Below are positions 44,643 to 53,580 of a DNA stretch of 64,000 bases, one piece after another. This DNA comes from JADCRZ01 sp965200945. Lineage in GTDB: Bacteria; Bacteroidota; Bacteroidia; Chitinophagales; Chitinophagaceae. How positions within the stretch are numbered: position 1 is the first letter of the stretch; each line of letters opens with the position of its first letter. The stretch covers positions 930,001 to 994,000 of the forward strand of contig OZ241749.1 in assembly GCA_965200945.1 (NCBI GenBank), in the 5' to 3' direction. Below the pieces are notes generated by a model that ran no database searches, was not told the DNA's origin, and worked only from the letters and a program-made list of their open reading frames with translations. Both the position numbers and the translations under genes were made by a program.

Positions 44643-45839
44643 ATGAAAACTCGTTTGCCGCATTTATTGATGCTGGTGCTGCCTTTTTTGCTAATGATCG
44701 GCTGTAAAAAAGATGACACGGGCCCAGCAACCGATACTTCGCTCTTTGTATCGGTCACTTCTACCGGAAGCTATTCCAAAACCGCCCTCCAAACTCTTGC
44801 AACCGCCGGCGGATTTGGAAGCTTCAATGACATTATCAAATACGATGTGGATTTTTACCGCCTTACCTACAAGACCAACTGGAAAGGCAAACAGATCGAG
44901 GCTTCGGGAACGCTGGCAATCCCGAAAAATATGGCAACTACCCCTTCGATCATCAGTGCGCAGCACGGAACGATATTCAAGGATACCGATGCGCCTTCCA
45001 ATTTTCCTGCAACGTTCAGCGGCTTTGAGATCTGTGCTGCGGCCGGCTATATCACGGTGATCCCGGATTTCATCGGGTATGGCGTATCCAAGGACACGGT
45101 CCATCCTTATTACATCCAGCAGTATTCGGGCACCGCTGTGGTAGACATGATCAATGCGGCCAAGATCTACCTCAACCGCCAAAAAGTCGTTTTCAGCAAC
45201 CGGCTCTTCCTGATCGGGTATTCTGAAGGCGGCTATGTAACGATGGCTGCGCAGAAAGAGATCGAAACGCATCCAGAACACAACCTGACCCTTACGGCAG
45301 CGGCCGAAGGGGCGGGAGGATACGATCTGACTGGTATGCTCTCTGCTGTTGCCACCACTCCTTCCTACAACAATCCGTCTTACCTGGCACTCATCCTGCA
45401 ATCTTACAATACTACCTACGGATGGAACCGCCCCTGGACCGATTTCTTCCAGGCCCAGTATGCGGCCAAATTTCCTGCGCTGCTCGATGGCACGAAAGAC
45501 GGTACGCAGATCAACAACGAGCTCCCCCTATCACCCACCGCTTTGTTCAACCCCGCTTTTTTTACGAACCTGACCAGCGCTAACGGGGAGCTTATGCTGA
45601 AACAGGCGCTGATCACCAACGGTTTCACCGGATGGGTTCCCAAAAGTCCGACCCGTTTATATCATGGCACGTCGGACGTGACCGTCTTTTACCAGACGTC
45701 TGTTACCACCTATAACCAGTTCAAAGCGGCCGGGGCCACCAACGTTACACTCACCTCGATCCCCAATGGCACCCATGGCACCAGCATTCAGCCGATGATG
45801 CTCGATGTGTTCCCCTGGTTTCAGGGGCTCGACAAATAG
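44643..45839 (+). CDS. Alpha/beta-hydrolase lipoprotein (secretory-lipase-like)
   Basis: 398 residues from ATG 44643, which places a lipoprotein signal (LLMLVLPFLLMIGC) at the N-terminus; the mature protein would begin at the lipid-modified cysteine before KKDD. The nucleophile elbow is GYSEGGY (in LFLIGYSEGGYVTMAAQKEI). Asp in YHGTSDVTVFY and His in NGTHGTS fit the remaining triad. The family contains lipases and esterases of the fungal LIP/prolyl-oligopeptidase type. Location: periplasm or outer surface. A TATCTTTA -7-like octamer lies at 44614-44621. Confidence 0.83.
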   Translation: MKTRLPHLLMLVLPFLLMIGCKKDDTGPATDTSLFVSVTSTGSYSKTALQTLATAGGFGSFNDIIKYDVDFYRLTYKTNWKGKQIEASGTLAIPKNMATTPSIISAQHGTIFKDTDAPSNFPATFSGFEICAAAGYITVIPDFIGYGVSKDTVHPYYIQQYSGTAVVDMINAAKIYLNRQKVVFSNRLFLIGYSEGGYVTMAAQKEIETHPEHNLTLTAAAEGAGGYDLTGMLSAVATTPSYNNPSYLALILQSYNTTYGWNRPWTDFFQAQYAAKFPALLDGTKDGTQINNELPLSPTALFNPAFFTNLTSANGELMLKQALITNGFTGWVPKSPTRLYHGTSDVTVFYQTSVTTYNQFKAAGATNVTLTSIPNGTHGTSIQPMMLDVFPWFQGLDK

Positions 45840-46013
45840 GGAAACGGATAAGTCATATATTTGCCCGCAAACCCGCACGGGAAACCTGTAACCGGGAAGA
45901 GCAGCGCTGCTTTCGGCTCCTCCGGTTTGTCGGCGGTGATGAAGATAAGTCTTGCCCCATTTACCTGCACTGGTTACCGGAAAAAGACAGTGCATTTTAA
46001 CAAGGACAAAGCT

Positions 46014-47195
46014 ATGACGGATCAAAAAAAGGAGACCCGAAAATTTCTGTTTATTTCCCATCACGCCTCCCGTTCGGGAGCTCCGTTCCTGCTGTTGTAT
46101 CTACTTCAAAGGTTGAGAAGATGGACCCAATACAGTTTTGATGTATTGCTCCTTGAAGATGGCCCTCTTCGTGAAGATTTCAAGAAAGTATCGGATCGCC
46201 TGTTTCTTTTACCCGAACTTTTAAACAGTCAACCCGGAATTGGCCAGAGAATAAAAAAAAAATTCAAATTTCCGGTCCGGATTGGAAACGACCTTGAAAA
46301 AGTGACCAGTCAAATTTCGCTGGGGGATTACACTTTGGTTTATGGTAATACAATTGTAAGTCTCTCCTGGCTCATCGGTTTCAAGCGGGTAGCAGAAATA
46401 AAGACCATCTGCGCGATACATGAGCTTAGTTATGCTTTGGAAGTGTTCCACAATGCAGTAGAACTCCGCACCCTTCTTCCACAATTGGATATGATCGTTC
46501 CCGGTTCCGAAGTGGTAGCGCGTAACTTGATTGACCGCTATGGAATACCGGAAAGTATGATCAGGGTAATACCTTCTTTTATAGAGGTTCCACCCTTAAT
46601 TAGTGCCGAGGGTCCTGAACTGGAAAGTTTGGGAATTCCGGTGAATCGTTTCATCATCGGTGGTGCAGGCATGGCGGAATGGAGAAAAGGAACTGATCTC
46701 ATTGTGCCACTCGCACAAATACTTAAAAAAAGATATCCTGCATTCGAATTTCACTTAATTTGGATAGGCTCACGCAAAAATGATGATTTTACCATTCGTC
46801 TCCAGTTCGATATAGAGAAGGCGGGCGTGCAAGACAGGATTACGCTGGTGGAAACAACACCCTATCCTCTGAATTATATTAACCAGTTTGACGTATTTGC
46901 CATGTTATCACGCGAAGATCCCTTTCCCCTGGTTAGCCTTGAAGCTGGTTATCTGGAGAAACCGGTAATAATGTTCAAAGGAACTGGAGGTACGGCCCAG
47001 ATCTTGAAAAACGGAGGTGGGGTGGAGGTCGCCTACCTGGATCTTGAAGCCTTTTCCCAGACGCTTTGGGAATTATATCAGGATGAAGGATTACGCCATA
47101 GGATGGGTCGTATCCTTAAAGAGGAAATCGTCGAAAAATATACAGCGGATATTGTTTGTCTAAAAGCAGTGACCATCCTAGAAAATATGAGTTGA
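46014..47195 (+). CDS. Glycosyltransferase family 4
   Basis: 393 residues from ATG 46014; the frame is open to 45861 but without homology. N-terminus KFLFISHHASRSGAPFLLLY (the SGAP loop is typical for acceptor domains). Donor domain: FIIGGAGMAEWRKGTDLIVP, LIWIGSR, and FAMLSREDPFPLVSLEAGYL with KPVIMFKGTGG. It opens the A+T-rich block 46014-51234, with base composition unlike the gyrA region before it. A perfect TATATTTG (45856-45863) lies upstream, without TTG partner. Confidence 0.86.
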   Translation: MTDQKKETRKFLFISHHASRSGAPFLLLYLLQRLRRWTQYSFDVLLLEDGPLREDFKKVSDRLFLLPELLNSQPGIGQRIKKKFKFPVRIGNDLEKVTSQISLGDYTLVYGNTIVSLSWLIGFKRVAEIKTICAIHELSYALEVFHNAVELRTLLPQLDMIVPGSEVVARNLIDRYGIPESMIRVIPSFIEVPPLISAEGPELESLGIPVNRFIIGGAGMAEWRKGTDLIVPLAQILKKRYPAFEFHLIWIGSRKNDDFTIRLQFDIEKAGVQDRITLVETTPYPLNYINQFDVFAMLSREDPFPLVSLEAGYLEKPVIMFKGTGGTAQILKNGGGVEVAYLDLEAFSQTLWELYQDEGLRHRMGRILKEEIVEKYTADIVCLKAVTILENMS

Positions 47196-47445
47196 GCCAG
47201 GTCTATATACTAATTAACCGGCACTGATTTTGAACAGGGGTTTGCCGGTAAAGATGCTTGGAAGCTATTCCTTCTAAGAAAATGTTCCATAGGAACTGCC
47301 TGTCAGGAAAGTACATCGTTAGTAAGTATATTTACGCCTGACATACTCAATAACTTAAAAACCGGATTGATAGATTTTCGCAGTGCCATTTTCACAGGGG
47401 CGCTGCCTTGCAGGAAGATTTAACAGTCAATAACTACATGAAAAT

Positions 47446-48714
47446 ATGGCTCTAGCCATTAAAGTCGAAGATGTTTCCAAAGCCTACCAGCTGGGCGAGA
47501 TCGGTACCGGAACGCTTGCCTGGGATTTGCAGAGATGGTACGCCCGGATGCGCGGAAAAGAAGATCCGTTCCTGATGGTAGGCGAGACGAATGACAGAAC
47601 GGTGCTGGGAAAAAGCAGTGTCGTATGGAGTTTGAAAGATATAAATTTTGAGATTGAAGAGGGGGGAGCCATCGGAATAATTGGTCGCAACGGGGCCGGA
47701 AAAAGTACCCTCCTCAAATTATTGAGCAGAGTAACCGCACCTACTTCAGGAAACATAAAAGTAAAAGGACGTATAGCCAGTCTGCTGGAGGTCGGGACGG
47801 GTTTTCATCCTGAATTGACCGGAAAAGAGAATATATTTTTGAACGGTGCGATCCTGGGTATGCGTAAAAAGGAAGTCGCGAGAAAATTTGATGAGATCGT
47901 TGAGTTTTCCGGTGTGGAGCGATATATCAATACCCCGGTCAAACGCTATTCTTCCGGAATGTACGTTCGTTTGGCATTCGCCGTGGCTGCGCATTTGGAA
48001 TCTGAAATACTAATCATTGATGAAGTGCTGGCAGTAGGGGACTCGGAATTTCAGAAAAAATGCCTGAGCAAAATGGATTCGGTCCACAATAAGGAAGGAA
48101 GAACTGTATTATTTGTAAGTCATGATCTTCAATCGGTTTCCAAACTTACGAACCGGGCGATATTACTTCAACACGGAGTTGTCATTAAAAATGATGATAC
48201 GCGATCAGTGATAAAGTATTATGCCGACAGCACCAAGGCGAAAGAACTGCAGTATATAGCGCCTATAAGAGGTACATCTCCCCAAATTACCAAAATCACG
48301 ATGCATACCTCTTATGCGAACAACATCCATTTGTTCACGGAGCAGCTTGAAATTACTTTTGAAGTTTACGCCCCTCATTCCATCAAAAATGCCTGCTTCT
48401 CATTTCAAATTCTTGATTCTAAAGAAAGGAATTTTGTTCATATGTGGGTGTTTGATGCAGACATGCCTTATTGCAGGGAAAGAGGCACATATCAATTAAA
48501 ATGTGTGATTCCTTCTCTTAAACTGTACATGGGAAAGTATTTTCTTAAATGTTACTTTACTGAGCCGCCAGGAGGCGAGATATTCGAAATCCTCGAAAAT
48601 GTATGTCCATTTGAAGTGGTGATGTACGACACAAAGCGAACAGAGTTTCAATGGATGCCTGAAACTTGCGCCTATATTGAATCTGGTTCATGGAACACCC
48701 AAAAAATCGATTAA
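47446..48714 (+). CDS. wzt: Polysaccharide ABC transporter ATP-binding protein, Wzt-like
   Basis: 422 residues. ATPase domain: Walker A GRNGAGKST (80-88), signature YSSGM (168-172), Walker B ILIIDE (188-193), H-loop His226. The longer Q-loop region and LEVGTGFHPELTGKENIFLN are typical of O-antigen/teichoic acid exporters. Residues about 275-420 form a C-terminal domain like Wzt-C, which in E. coli O8/O9a recognises the capped end of the glycan. The membrane partner Wzm, normally adjacent, is not in this window. The neighbouring methyltransferases would fit a methyl cap. Confidence 0.9.
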   Translation: MALAIKVEDVSKAYQLGEIGTGTLAWDLQRWYARMRGKEDPFLMVGETNDRTVLGKSSVVWSLKDINFEIEEGGAIGIIGRNGAGKSTLLKLLSRVTAPTSGNIKVKGRIASLLEVGTGFHPELTGKENIFLNGAILGMRKKEVARKFDEIVEFSGVERYINTPVKRYSSGMYVRLAFAVAAHLESEILIIDEVLAVGDSEFQKKCLSKMDSVHNKEGRTVLFVSHDLQSVSKLTNRAILLQHGVVIKNDDTRSVIKYYADSTKAKELQYIAPIRGTSPQITKITMHTSYANNIHLFTEQLEITFEVYAPHSIKNACFSFQILDSKERNFVHMWVFDADMPYCRERGTYQLKCVIPSLKLYMGKYFLKCYFTEPPGGEIFEILENVCPFEVVMYDTKRTEFQWMPETCAYIESGSWNTQKID

Positions 48715-48715
48715 G

Positions 48716-49486
48716 ATGTTTAAATTCAAAAAAGCAAAAAGGCAGCTTGTAGACAATACAAACGCAGAACTTTCAAAGCAGCCTCAAAAAATTGAAGATG
48801 AATACCCCGCTGATTTTTCCCCGGCAGAAATCGAGGCAATTAAGTTGGTGAAAGATTTTACAATGACCAGTGCGGAACGTCTTGTGAGTTTATTCAGAGC
48901 CATCGATTATATTGAGCAAAATAACATTGAAGGTGATATCGTGGAGTGTGGAGTATGGAAGGGTGGCAGCATGATGTTAACGGCACATCAGTTGCAATCG
49001 CACGGCAATACACAAAGAAGTCTTTTTCTTTTCGACACTTACGAGGGTATGTCTGAGCCTACAGCTGACGACTCAACTTATAACAACCTGAGTGCCGACG
49101 AGTTATTGAAAAATTCAGATAAAGAAGATGCAACAAGTGTTTGGTGTTATTCCTCCATCGATGAGGTAAAACAAAACCTGTACTCAACCGGATATGATAA
49201 AACCAAACTTTTCTTTATCAAAGGGAAAGTGGAAGAAACGCTGCCGGATGATAATATCAGGAAAATAGCTTTATTGAGACTCGACACGGATTGGTATGAA
49301 TCTACAAAACAAGAGTTGGAAACGCTTTATGACAAACTTGTGCCTGGAGGCGTTCTCATCATCGATGATTATGGGCATTGGAGTGGTGCAAAAAAAGCTG
49401 TAGATGAGTTTATCCAGACCAGGAACCTGCCTTTGTTTCTCAGCCGAATCGATTATACAGGCAGATTAGCGATTAAGATTAAATAA
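48716..49486 (+). CDS. TylF/MycF-family O-methyltransferase
   Basis: 256 residues from ATG 48716, one base after the Wzt stop. SAM-binding region GDIVECGVWKGGSMMLTAHQ; DTYEGM; metal-binding/acidic LRLDTDWYESTKQELETLYD; and the TylF signature VPGGVLIIDDYGHWSGAKKA. Family members methylate sugar hydroxyls (macrocin, mycinamicin) with Mg2+. Here a sugar of the glycan is the probable substrate, possibly the chain end recognised by Wzt. A+T-rich like its neighbours. Confidence 0.88.
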   Translation: MFKFKKAKRQLVDNTNAELSKQPQKIEDEYPADFSPAEIEAIKLVKDFTMTSAERLVSLFRAIDYIEQNNIEGDIVECGVWKGGSMMLTAHQLQSHGNTQRSLFLFDTYEGMSEPTADDSTYNNLSADELLKNSDKEDATSVWCYSSIDEVKQNLYSTGYDKTKLFFIKGKVEETLPDDNIRKIALLRLDTDWYESTKQELETLYDKLVPGGVLIIDDYGHWSGAKKAVDEFIQTRNLPLFLSRIDYTGRLAIKIK

Positions 49487-49507
49487 CCCGCCGTTTCGCG
49501 CTAGATA

Positions 49508-50245
49508 ATGACAAGAGAAGATCTCATCAATCAGTATTTCCTGAATCTACCTTTGCAGAAGGAACATATTGATATATATTATGTCCGCACCAGCATTCTC
49601 AAATACATCCGTTCAAAATTGCATTTATTCAATGGCAGGCTGTTGGATGTGGGTTGCGGGATAATGCCTTACAGGGAAATCATTTTAAAGGAAGGGGCAA
49701 ACGTAGCTTCGTATACTGGTTTGGATTTTGAAAGTGCCCTGGATGAGGAATATGCTTTAGGCAAACCCGACCTTTTTTGGAAAGGGGATGTCATTCCACT
49801 CGAAAGTAATTCTGTTGATACCATTCTGGCTACTGAATTCTTTGAACATTCTCCTTCTCCGGAAGCCGTGATGCTGGAGATGAAGCGGGTACTTAAGCCT
49901 GGTGGATTGTTGTTCTTTACCGTACCATTTTTATGGAACCTCCACCTTGTTCCCTATGATGAATACCGTTATACTCCGTTCTCACTGAACAGGCACCTGC
50001 AAAATTCCGGTTTTGATAACATCGATCTGACCCCCCTGGGTGGATGGGATGCAAGTCTGGCACAAATGCTTGGCATCTGGATGCAAAGAAGGCCCATGAC
50101 AGAAAGAAAAAGAAAATGGCTGTCAAAGTTCATCATTCCTATCATGCAAAAATTGATCAGCTACGACACGAAATTTGACAAAAAACAATTATTCCAGGAT
50201 GGGGGAATGATCACTGGAATAGGAGGGATAGCTTATTCAAAATGA
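49508..50245 (+). CDS. Class I SAM-dependent methyltransferase (type 11)
   Basis: 245 residues. Motif I LLDVGCGIMPYREII, motif II-like GDVIPLESNSVDTILATEFF, motif post II EVMLEMKRVLKPGGLLFFTV. The C-terminal half is not specific. The ATG of the next gene overlaps its stop by four bases. Probable role: methylation of a sugar or lipid intermediate in the same pathway; substrate unknown. Confidence 0.82.
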   Translation: MTREDLINQYFLNLPLQKEHIDIYYVRTSILKYIRSKLHLFNGRLLDVGCGIMPYREIILKEGANVASYTGLDFESALDEEYALGKPDLFWKGDVIPLESNSVDTILATEFFEHSPSPEAVMLEMKRVLKPGGLLFFTVPFLWNLHLVPYDEYRYTPFSLNRHLQNSGFDNIDLTPLGGWDASLAQMLGIWMQRRPMTERKRKWLSKFIIPIMQKLISYDTKFDKKQLFQDGGMITGIGGIAYSK

Positions 50246-51234
50246 AGACAGCTTATACCATTGCAACGGGAAATTATCTTGCTCAAGCAAAAACAGTTGC
50301 AGACTCCTTTTTAACTCATAACAGGAGTTATAAGTATACCATCTTTCTGCTCGACAAAATAGAAAAGATCGATATCGGTTTCTTCAGCGGCATCGATATA
50401 ATTGAAGTTGAACAACTTGGCTTTCCGTATTTTGATGAAATGGTCGAGCGGTACACAATTTTTGAGCTTAGCAATGCTTTGAAGCCGTATTGTGCTGACT
50501 ATCTTTTACAGTCGGGAAATGAATCAATTGTATATTTCGACAGTGACATATATGTATACAGGCAGTTATTAGGGTTGGAAGATGCTCTCAGGGAAAATGA
50601 GATCATATTAACACCTCATCTGTTGGCTCCCCCACCAGATGATGACCATGCGCTGGCTGAAAGTGATTTTTTAAATGCAGGAATTTATAACGGAGGATTT
50701 TTCGCCCTTAAGAAAGGTGAAAATTCAGCTCAGTTCCTGATATGGTGGAAGGATAGAATGCGCAATAAATGTTTTGTCAATTTTGCAAAAGGTTTGTTTG
50801 TTGACCAGATCTGGTTAAATTTCGTGCCGCTTTATTTTGATCGCGTCTGTGTACTTCGCGATATTGGATACAACGCTTCTTATTGGAATCTGCATGAACG
50901 TTCCATCACCTTTCAGTCCGGCGATACGTATCTTGTTAATCAAACGGTTCCTTTATCATTTTACCATTTCAGCGGTTATGATTTTGCTCTTCCGCAACTG
51001 ATGTCCAAATATCAGGACCGCTTCTCGCTTGCTGATTCGACTGATCTGACTCATTTATATGACGATTACATTCAAAAGGTCAGGCAAAACCGTTTTGAAG
51101 AATTATCACTTCTATCATGTTATTATGTGGAGAATAAAAAGATTCAAGAACAGAAGGAAACACCAGTTTCTACCCCCCCGCCCGGTTGGAAGACCAAGAT
51201 TAGGAATGTGATAAAAAGAACCTTGACGCGATAG
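50242..51234 (+). CDS. GT-A-like putative glycosyltransferase
   Basis: 330 residues. It starts KTAYTIATGNYLAQAKTVAD, like GT8-type enzymes that sample nucleotide-sugar at the N-terminus. A DXD motif is seen in SIVYFDSDIYVYRQ, followed by NAGIYNGGFFALKKG and a late FYHFSGYDF that could supply the metal-binding histidine. The last 40 residues are proline- and lysine-rich. Last gene of the A+T-rich block. Confidence 0.75.
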   Translation: MKTAYTIATGNYLAQAKTVADSFLTHNRSYKYTIFLLDKIEKIDIGFFSGIDIIEVEQLGFPYFDEMVERYTIFELSNALKPYCADYLLQSGNESIVYFDSDIYVYRQLLGLEDALRENEIILTPHLLAPPPDDDHALAESDFLNAGIYNGGFFALKKGENSAQFLIWWKDRMRNKCFVNFAKGLFVDQIWLNFVPLYFDRVCVLRDIGYNASYWNLHERSITFQSGDTYLVNQTVPLSFYHFSGYDFALPQLMSKYQDRFSLADSTDLTHLYDDYIQKVRQNRFEELSLLSCYYVENKKIQEQKETPVSTPPPGWKTKIRNVIKRTLTR

Positions 51235-51287
51235 CAATCTGTAAGCTTGCGGATTTAAATTTAAAGCCATCGCGAATTAAAATTTCT

Positions 51288-52415
51288 ATGAAAATCCTGT
51301 ACGACCACCAGATATTCGCAGCCCAGAAATTCGGCGGCATCAGCCGGTATTTCCAGGAGATCATGAAGATCCATGATCAGGGAGTGGATGTGATGACCAT
51401 CGACCCGGAAATGTTTGTAACTCCGGCACCCGTTCCCGGGCCACCTCCACCCGCCGGCCTTTTTTCAAGGGGAGCCAGGTTGCTCAAACGCCGGCTCGGA
51501 ATGGAGGCCCCCACGCCAGAACCCGAACCGCCTCCCGCTTTTCCTGCAGCTGTTTCCGAGATCTTTGCAGCCGGCAGGTATGATATTTTTCATCCCACAT
51601 ACTACGACCCGTATTTTCTGGAGCGCAACCGCAAGCCTTTTGTGCTCACGGTGTACGATATGATCCACGAGATCTACAAGGAGTATTTTGTGGAAGACCC
51701 CGCCAGTCAGCATAAACTCCGGCTCTGCCAGCAGGCCAGCCAGGTGATCGCCATCTCCGAAAAAACAAAGGAAGACCTTGTCAATATTTTCCGCATACCG
51801 GCGTCAAAAGTGCATGCCATTCCGCTGGCTTCCACCTTCGATACGCTGATACCACAAAAGCCGTCGGGACCCGTGAACACCGATCATTACATTCTTTTTG
51901 TCGGGAACCGAGGGGTGTACAAGAATTTCTATTTCGCGCTTCTGTCGCTCGCCGAGATCCTGAAAAATGACCGCTCGCTGAGTCTGCTGTGCACGGGGCA
52001 TCCTTTTTCTGCAGCGGAAATAAACCTTTTCAGGGAACTGGGCATTGAGCAGCAACTGAAGCATATTTACCTCTACAACGACCAGGAGCTTGCCTGGGCT
52101 TACCGGAATGCAGCCCTGTTTATTTTTCCGTCGCTGTACGAAGGGTTTGGCTTCCCCCTGCTCGAAGCCTTTGCCAGCGGATGCCCCGTAATCACCAGCA
52201 ACGGCGGTTCCCTGCCTGAAGTGGCCGGCAATGCGGCACTTTACTTCGATCCGAAGAACCTGGTACAGATCCAGGAAGCGGCGCATACAGCCCTCTATGA
52301 AGGTCCTGTCCGGGAGGAGCTGATCCGCCGCGGCTATGAACAGTTCAAATTATTTTCATGGGAAAAATGCCGCAGTGAAACACTTGCCATTTACCGGTCA
52401 GTCGCAGGTTTCTAG
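51288..52415 (+). CDS. Glycosyltransferase family 4
   Basis: 375 residues, clearly G+C-richer than the preceding block. N-terminus KILYDHQIFAAQKFGGISRY (mannosyltransferase-type acceptor loop). A proline-rich insertion (TPEPEPPPAFP) lies near residue 75. Donor domain: FVGNRGVYKNFYFALLSLAE and the EX7E motif in YEGFGFPLLEAFASGCPVIT. This is the WbdA/MtfB-like subgroup, so mannosyl or rhamnosyl transfer is plausible, in keeping with the GDP-mannose dehydratase-like gene next to it. Confidence 0.88.
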   Translation: MKILYDHQIFAAQKFGGISRYFQEIMKIHDQGVDVMTIDPEMFVTPAPVPGPPPPAGLFSRGARLLKRRLGMEAPTPEPEPPPAFPAAVSEIFAAGRYDIFHPTYYDPYFLERNRKPFVLTVYDMIHEIYKEYFVEDPASQHKLRLCQQASQVIAISEKTKEDLVNIFRIPASKVHAIPLASTFDTLIPQKPSGPVNTDHYILFVGNRGVYKNFYFALLSLAEILKNDRSLSLLCTGHPFSAAEINLFRELGIEQQLKHIYLYNDQELAWAYRNAALFIFPSLYEGFGFPLLEAFASGCPVITSNGGSLPEVAGNAALYFDPKNLVQIQEAAHTALYEGPVREELIRRGYEQFKLFSWEKCRSETLAIYRSVAGF

Positions 52416-52474
52416 ATAATTATAAAGTAGATTTATCGTTTTACCACTTGTTATTATCCAAACCTTTGACACGC

Positions 52475-53446
52475 ATGAATACATATACCAAAACCGCGCT
52501 TATCACAGGCATAACCGGGCAGGACGGTGCCTACCTCACTGAGTTTCTCCTGAAACGGAACTACAAAGTGGTCGGACTGATCCGATCATCCGGAGGTTCC
52601 AACCTGTTCAGACTCAAATACCTCAACGTTCTCGACAACATCGACCTGCAGGAATGCGACCTGCAGGACATTACCCAGCTTATCAAGATCATCATCGACT
52701 ATCAGCCGCACGAAATTTACAACCTCGCGGCGCAGAGCAGCGTGTCGCTTTCTTTCCGCCAGCCGATCGGAACCATTCATTACAACGTGAATTCCGTGCT
52801 CAACATTCTGGAAGCCATCCGGCTGATCAATCCGAAGATCCGGTTTTACCAGGCGAGCAGCAGCGAAATGTACGGGCGGGTGGCCGAACTGCCCATCACC
52901 GAAGAATCACGCCCGCATCCGTTGAGCCCGTATGCCATATCAAAGGTAACGGCGCATTATACCACCATCAATTACCGCGAATCCTATAACCTGTATGCCT
53001 GCTGCGGCATCCTGTTCAACCACGAATCATATCTGCGTGGCGGCGGTTTCTTTGTAAAGAAGATCATCATGGGCGCCCTCGATATCAAAAACGGCCGCAA
53101 GTCGATCCTCGAGGTAGGCAACCTCGATATCAAAAGGGATTTTGGCTATTCCAAAAAATATGTCGAAGTGATGTGGCTGATGCTGCAGCAGGATATTCCC
53201 GACGATTACATCATCTGCTCCGGACGCTCTATCTACCTGCGCGACATCGTCGAATTCGTTTTCCGTCATCTCGAAGTGCCTATTACTGCTCTAAAGGTGA
53301 GTCCGGCGCTCTTCCGGCCCACAGAGATCGAAGAAATATACGGCTCGAGCGAAAAAGCAAACCGCAAGCTGCACTGGGAGTACACTGAAGACTTCCTCGA
53401 CACACTCGAAGGGCTGATCGCCGAGGAAGAAGTCAATTACAAGTGA
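52475..53446 (+). CDS. gmd: GDP-mannose 4,6-dehydratase-like NAD(P)-dependent enzyme
   Basis: 323 residues from ATG 52475 (upstream TTG 52448 adds nothing conserved). Motifs: TGITGQDGAYLTEFLLKR, EIYNLAAQSSVSLSFRQP, FYQASSSEMYG with the Ser-Glu of the active site, and YxxxK in SPYAISK, then NYRESYNLYACCGILFNHES. All are typical of GDP-mannose 4,6-dehydratase, which makes GDP-4-keto-6-deoxymannose for fucose, rhamnose or perosamine. The segment after NHES reads YLRGGGFFVKKI instead of PRRGxxFVTRKI, so a related substrate cannot be excluded. Confidence 0.82.
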   Translation: MNTYTKTALITGITGQDGAYLTEFLLKRNYKVVGLIRSSGGSNLFRLKYLNVLDNIDLQECDLQDITQLIKIIIDYQPHEIYNLAAQSSVSLSFRQPIGTIHYNVNSVLNILEAIRLINPKIRFYQASSSEMYGRVAELPITEESRPHPLSPYAISKVTAHYTTINYRESYNLYACCGILFNHESYLRGGGFFVKKIIMGALDIKNGRKSILEVGNLDIKRDFGYSKKYVEVMWLMLQQDIPDDYIICSGRSIYLRDIVEFVFRHLEVPITALKVSPALFRPTEIEEIYGSSEKANRKLHWEYTEDFLDTLEGLIAEEEVNYK

Positions 53447-53580
53447 GGAGGAGAGTAGAGCTGATCACTTTCTATTTTCGTTGATCGGTTCGGAATTTAT
53501 TTTGATCGTATATGCGGAAAAGTAAAGGCTGACCCAAGTGTCCGAATACATTACTTAACATAATATTAATTATAAGAAAA

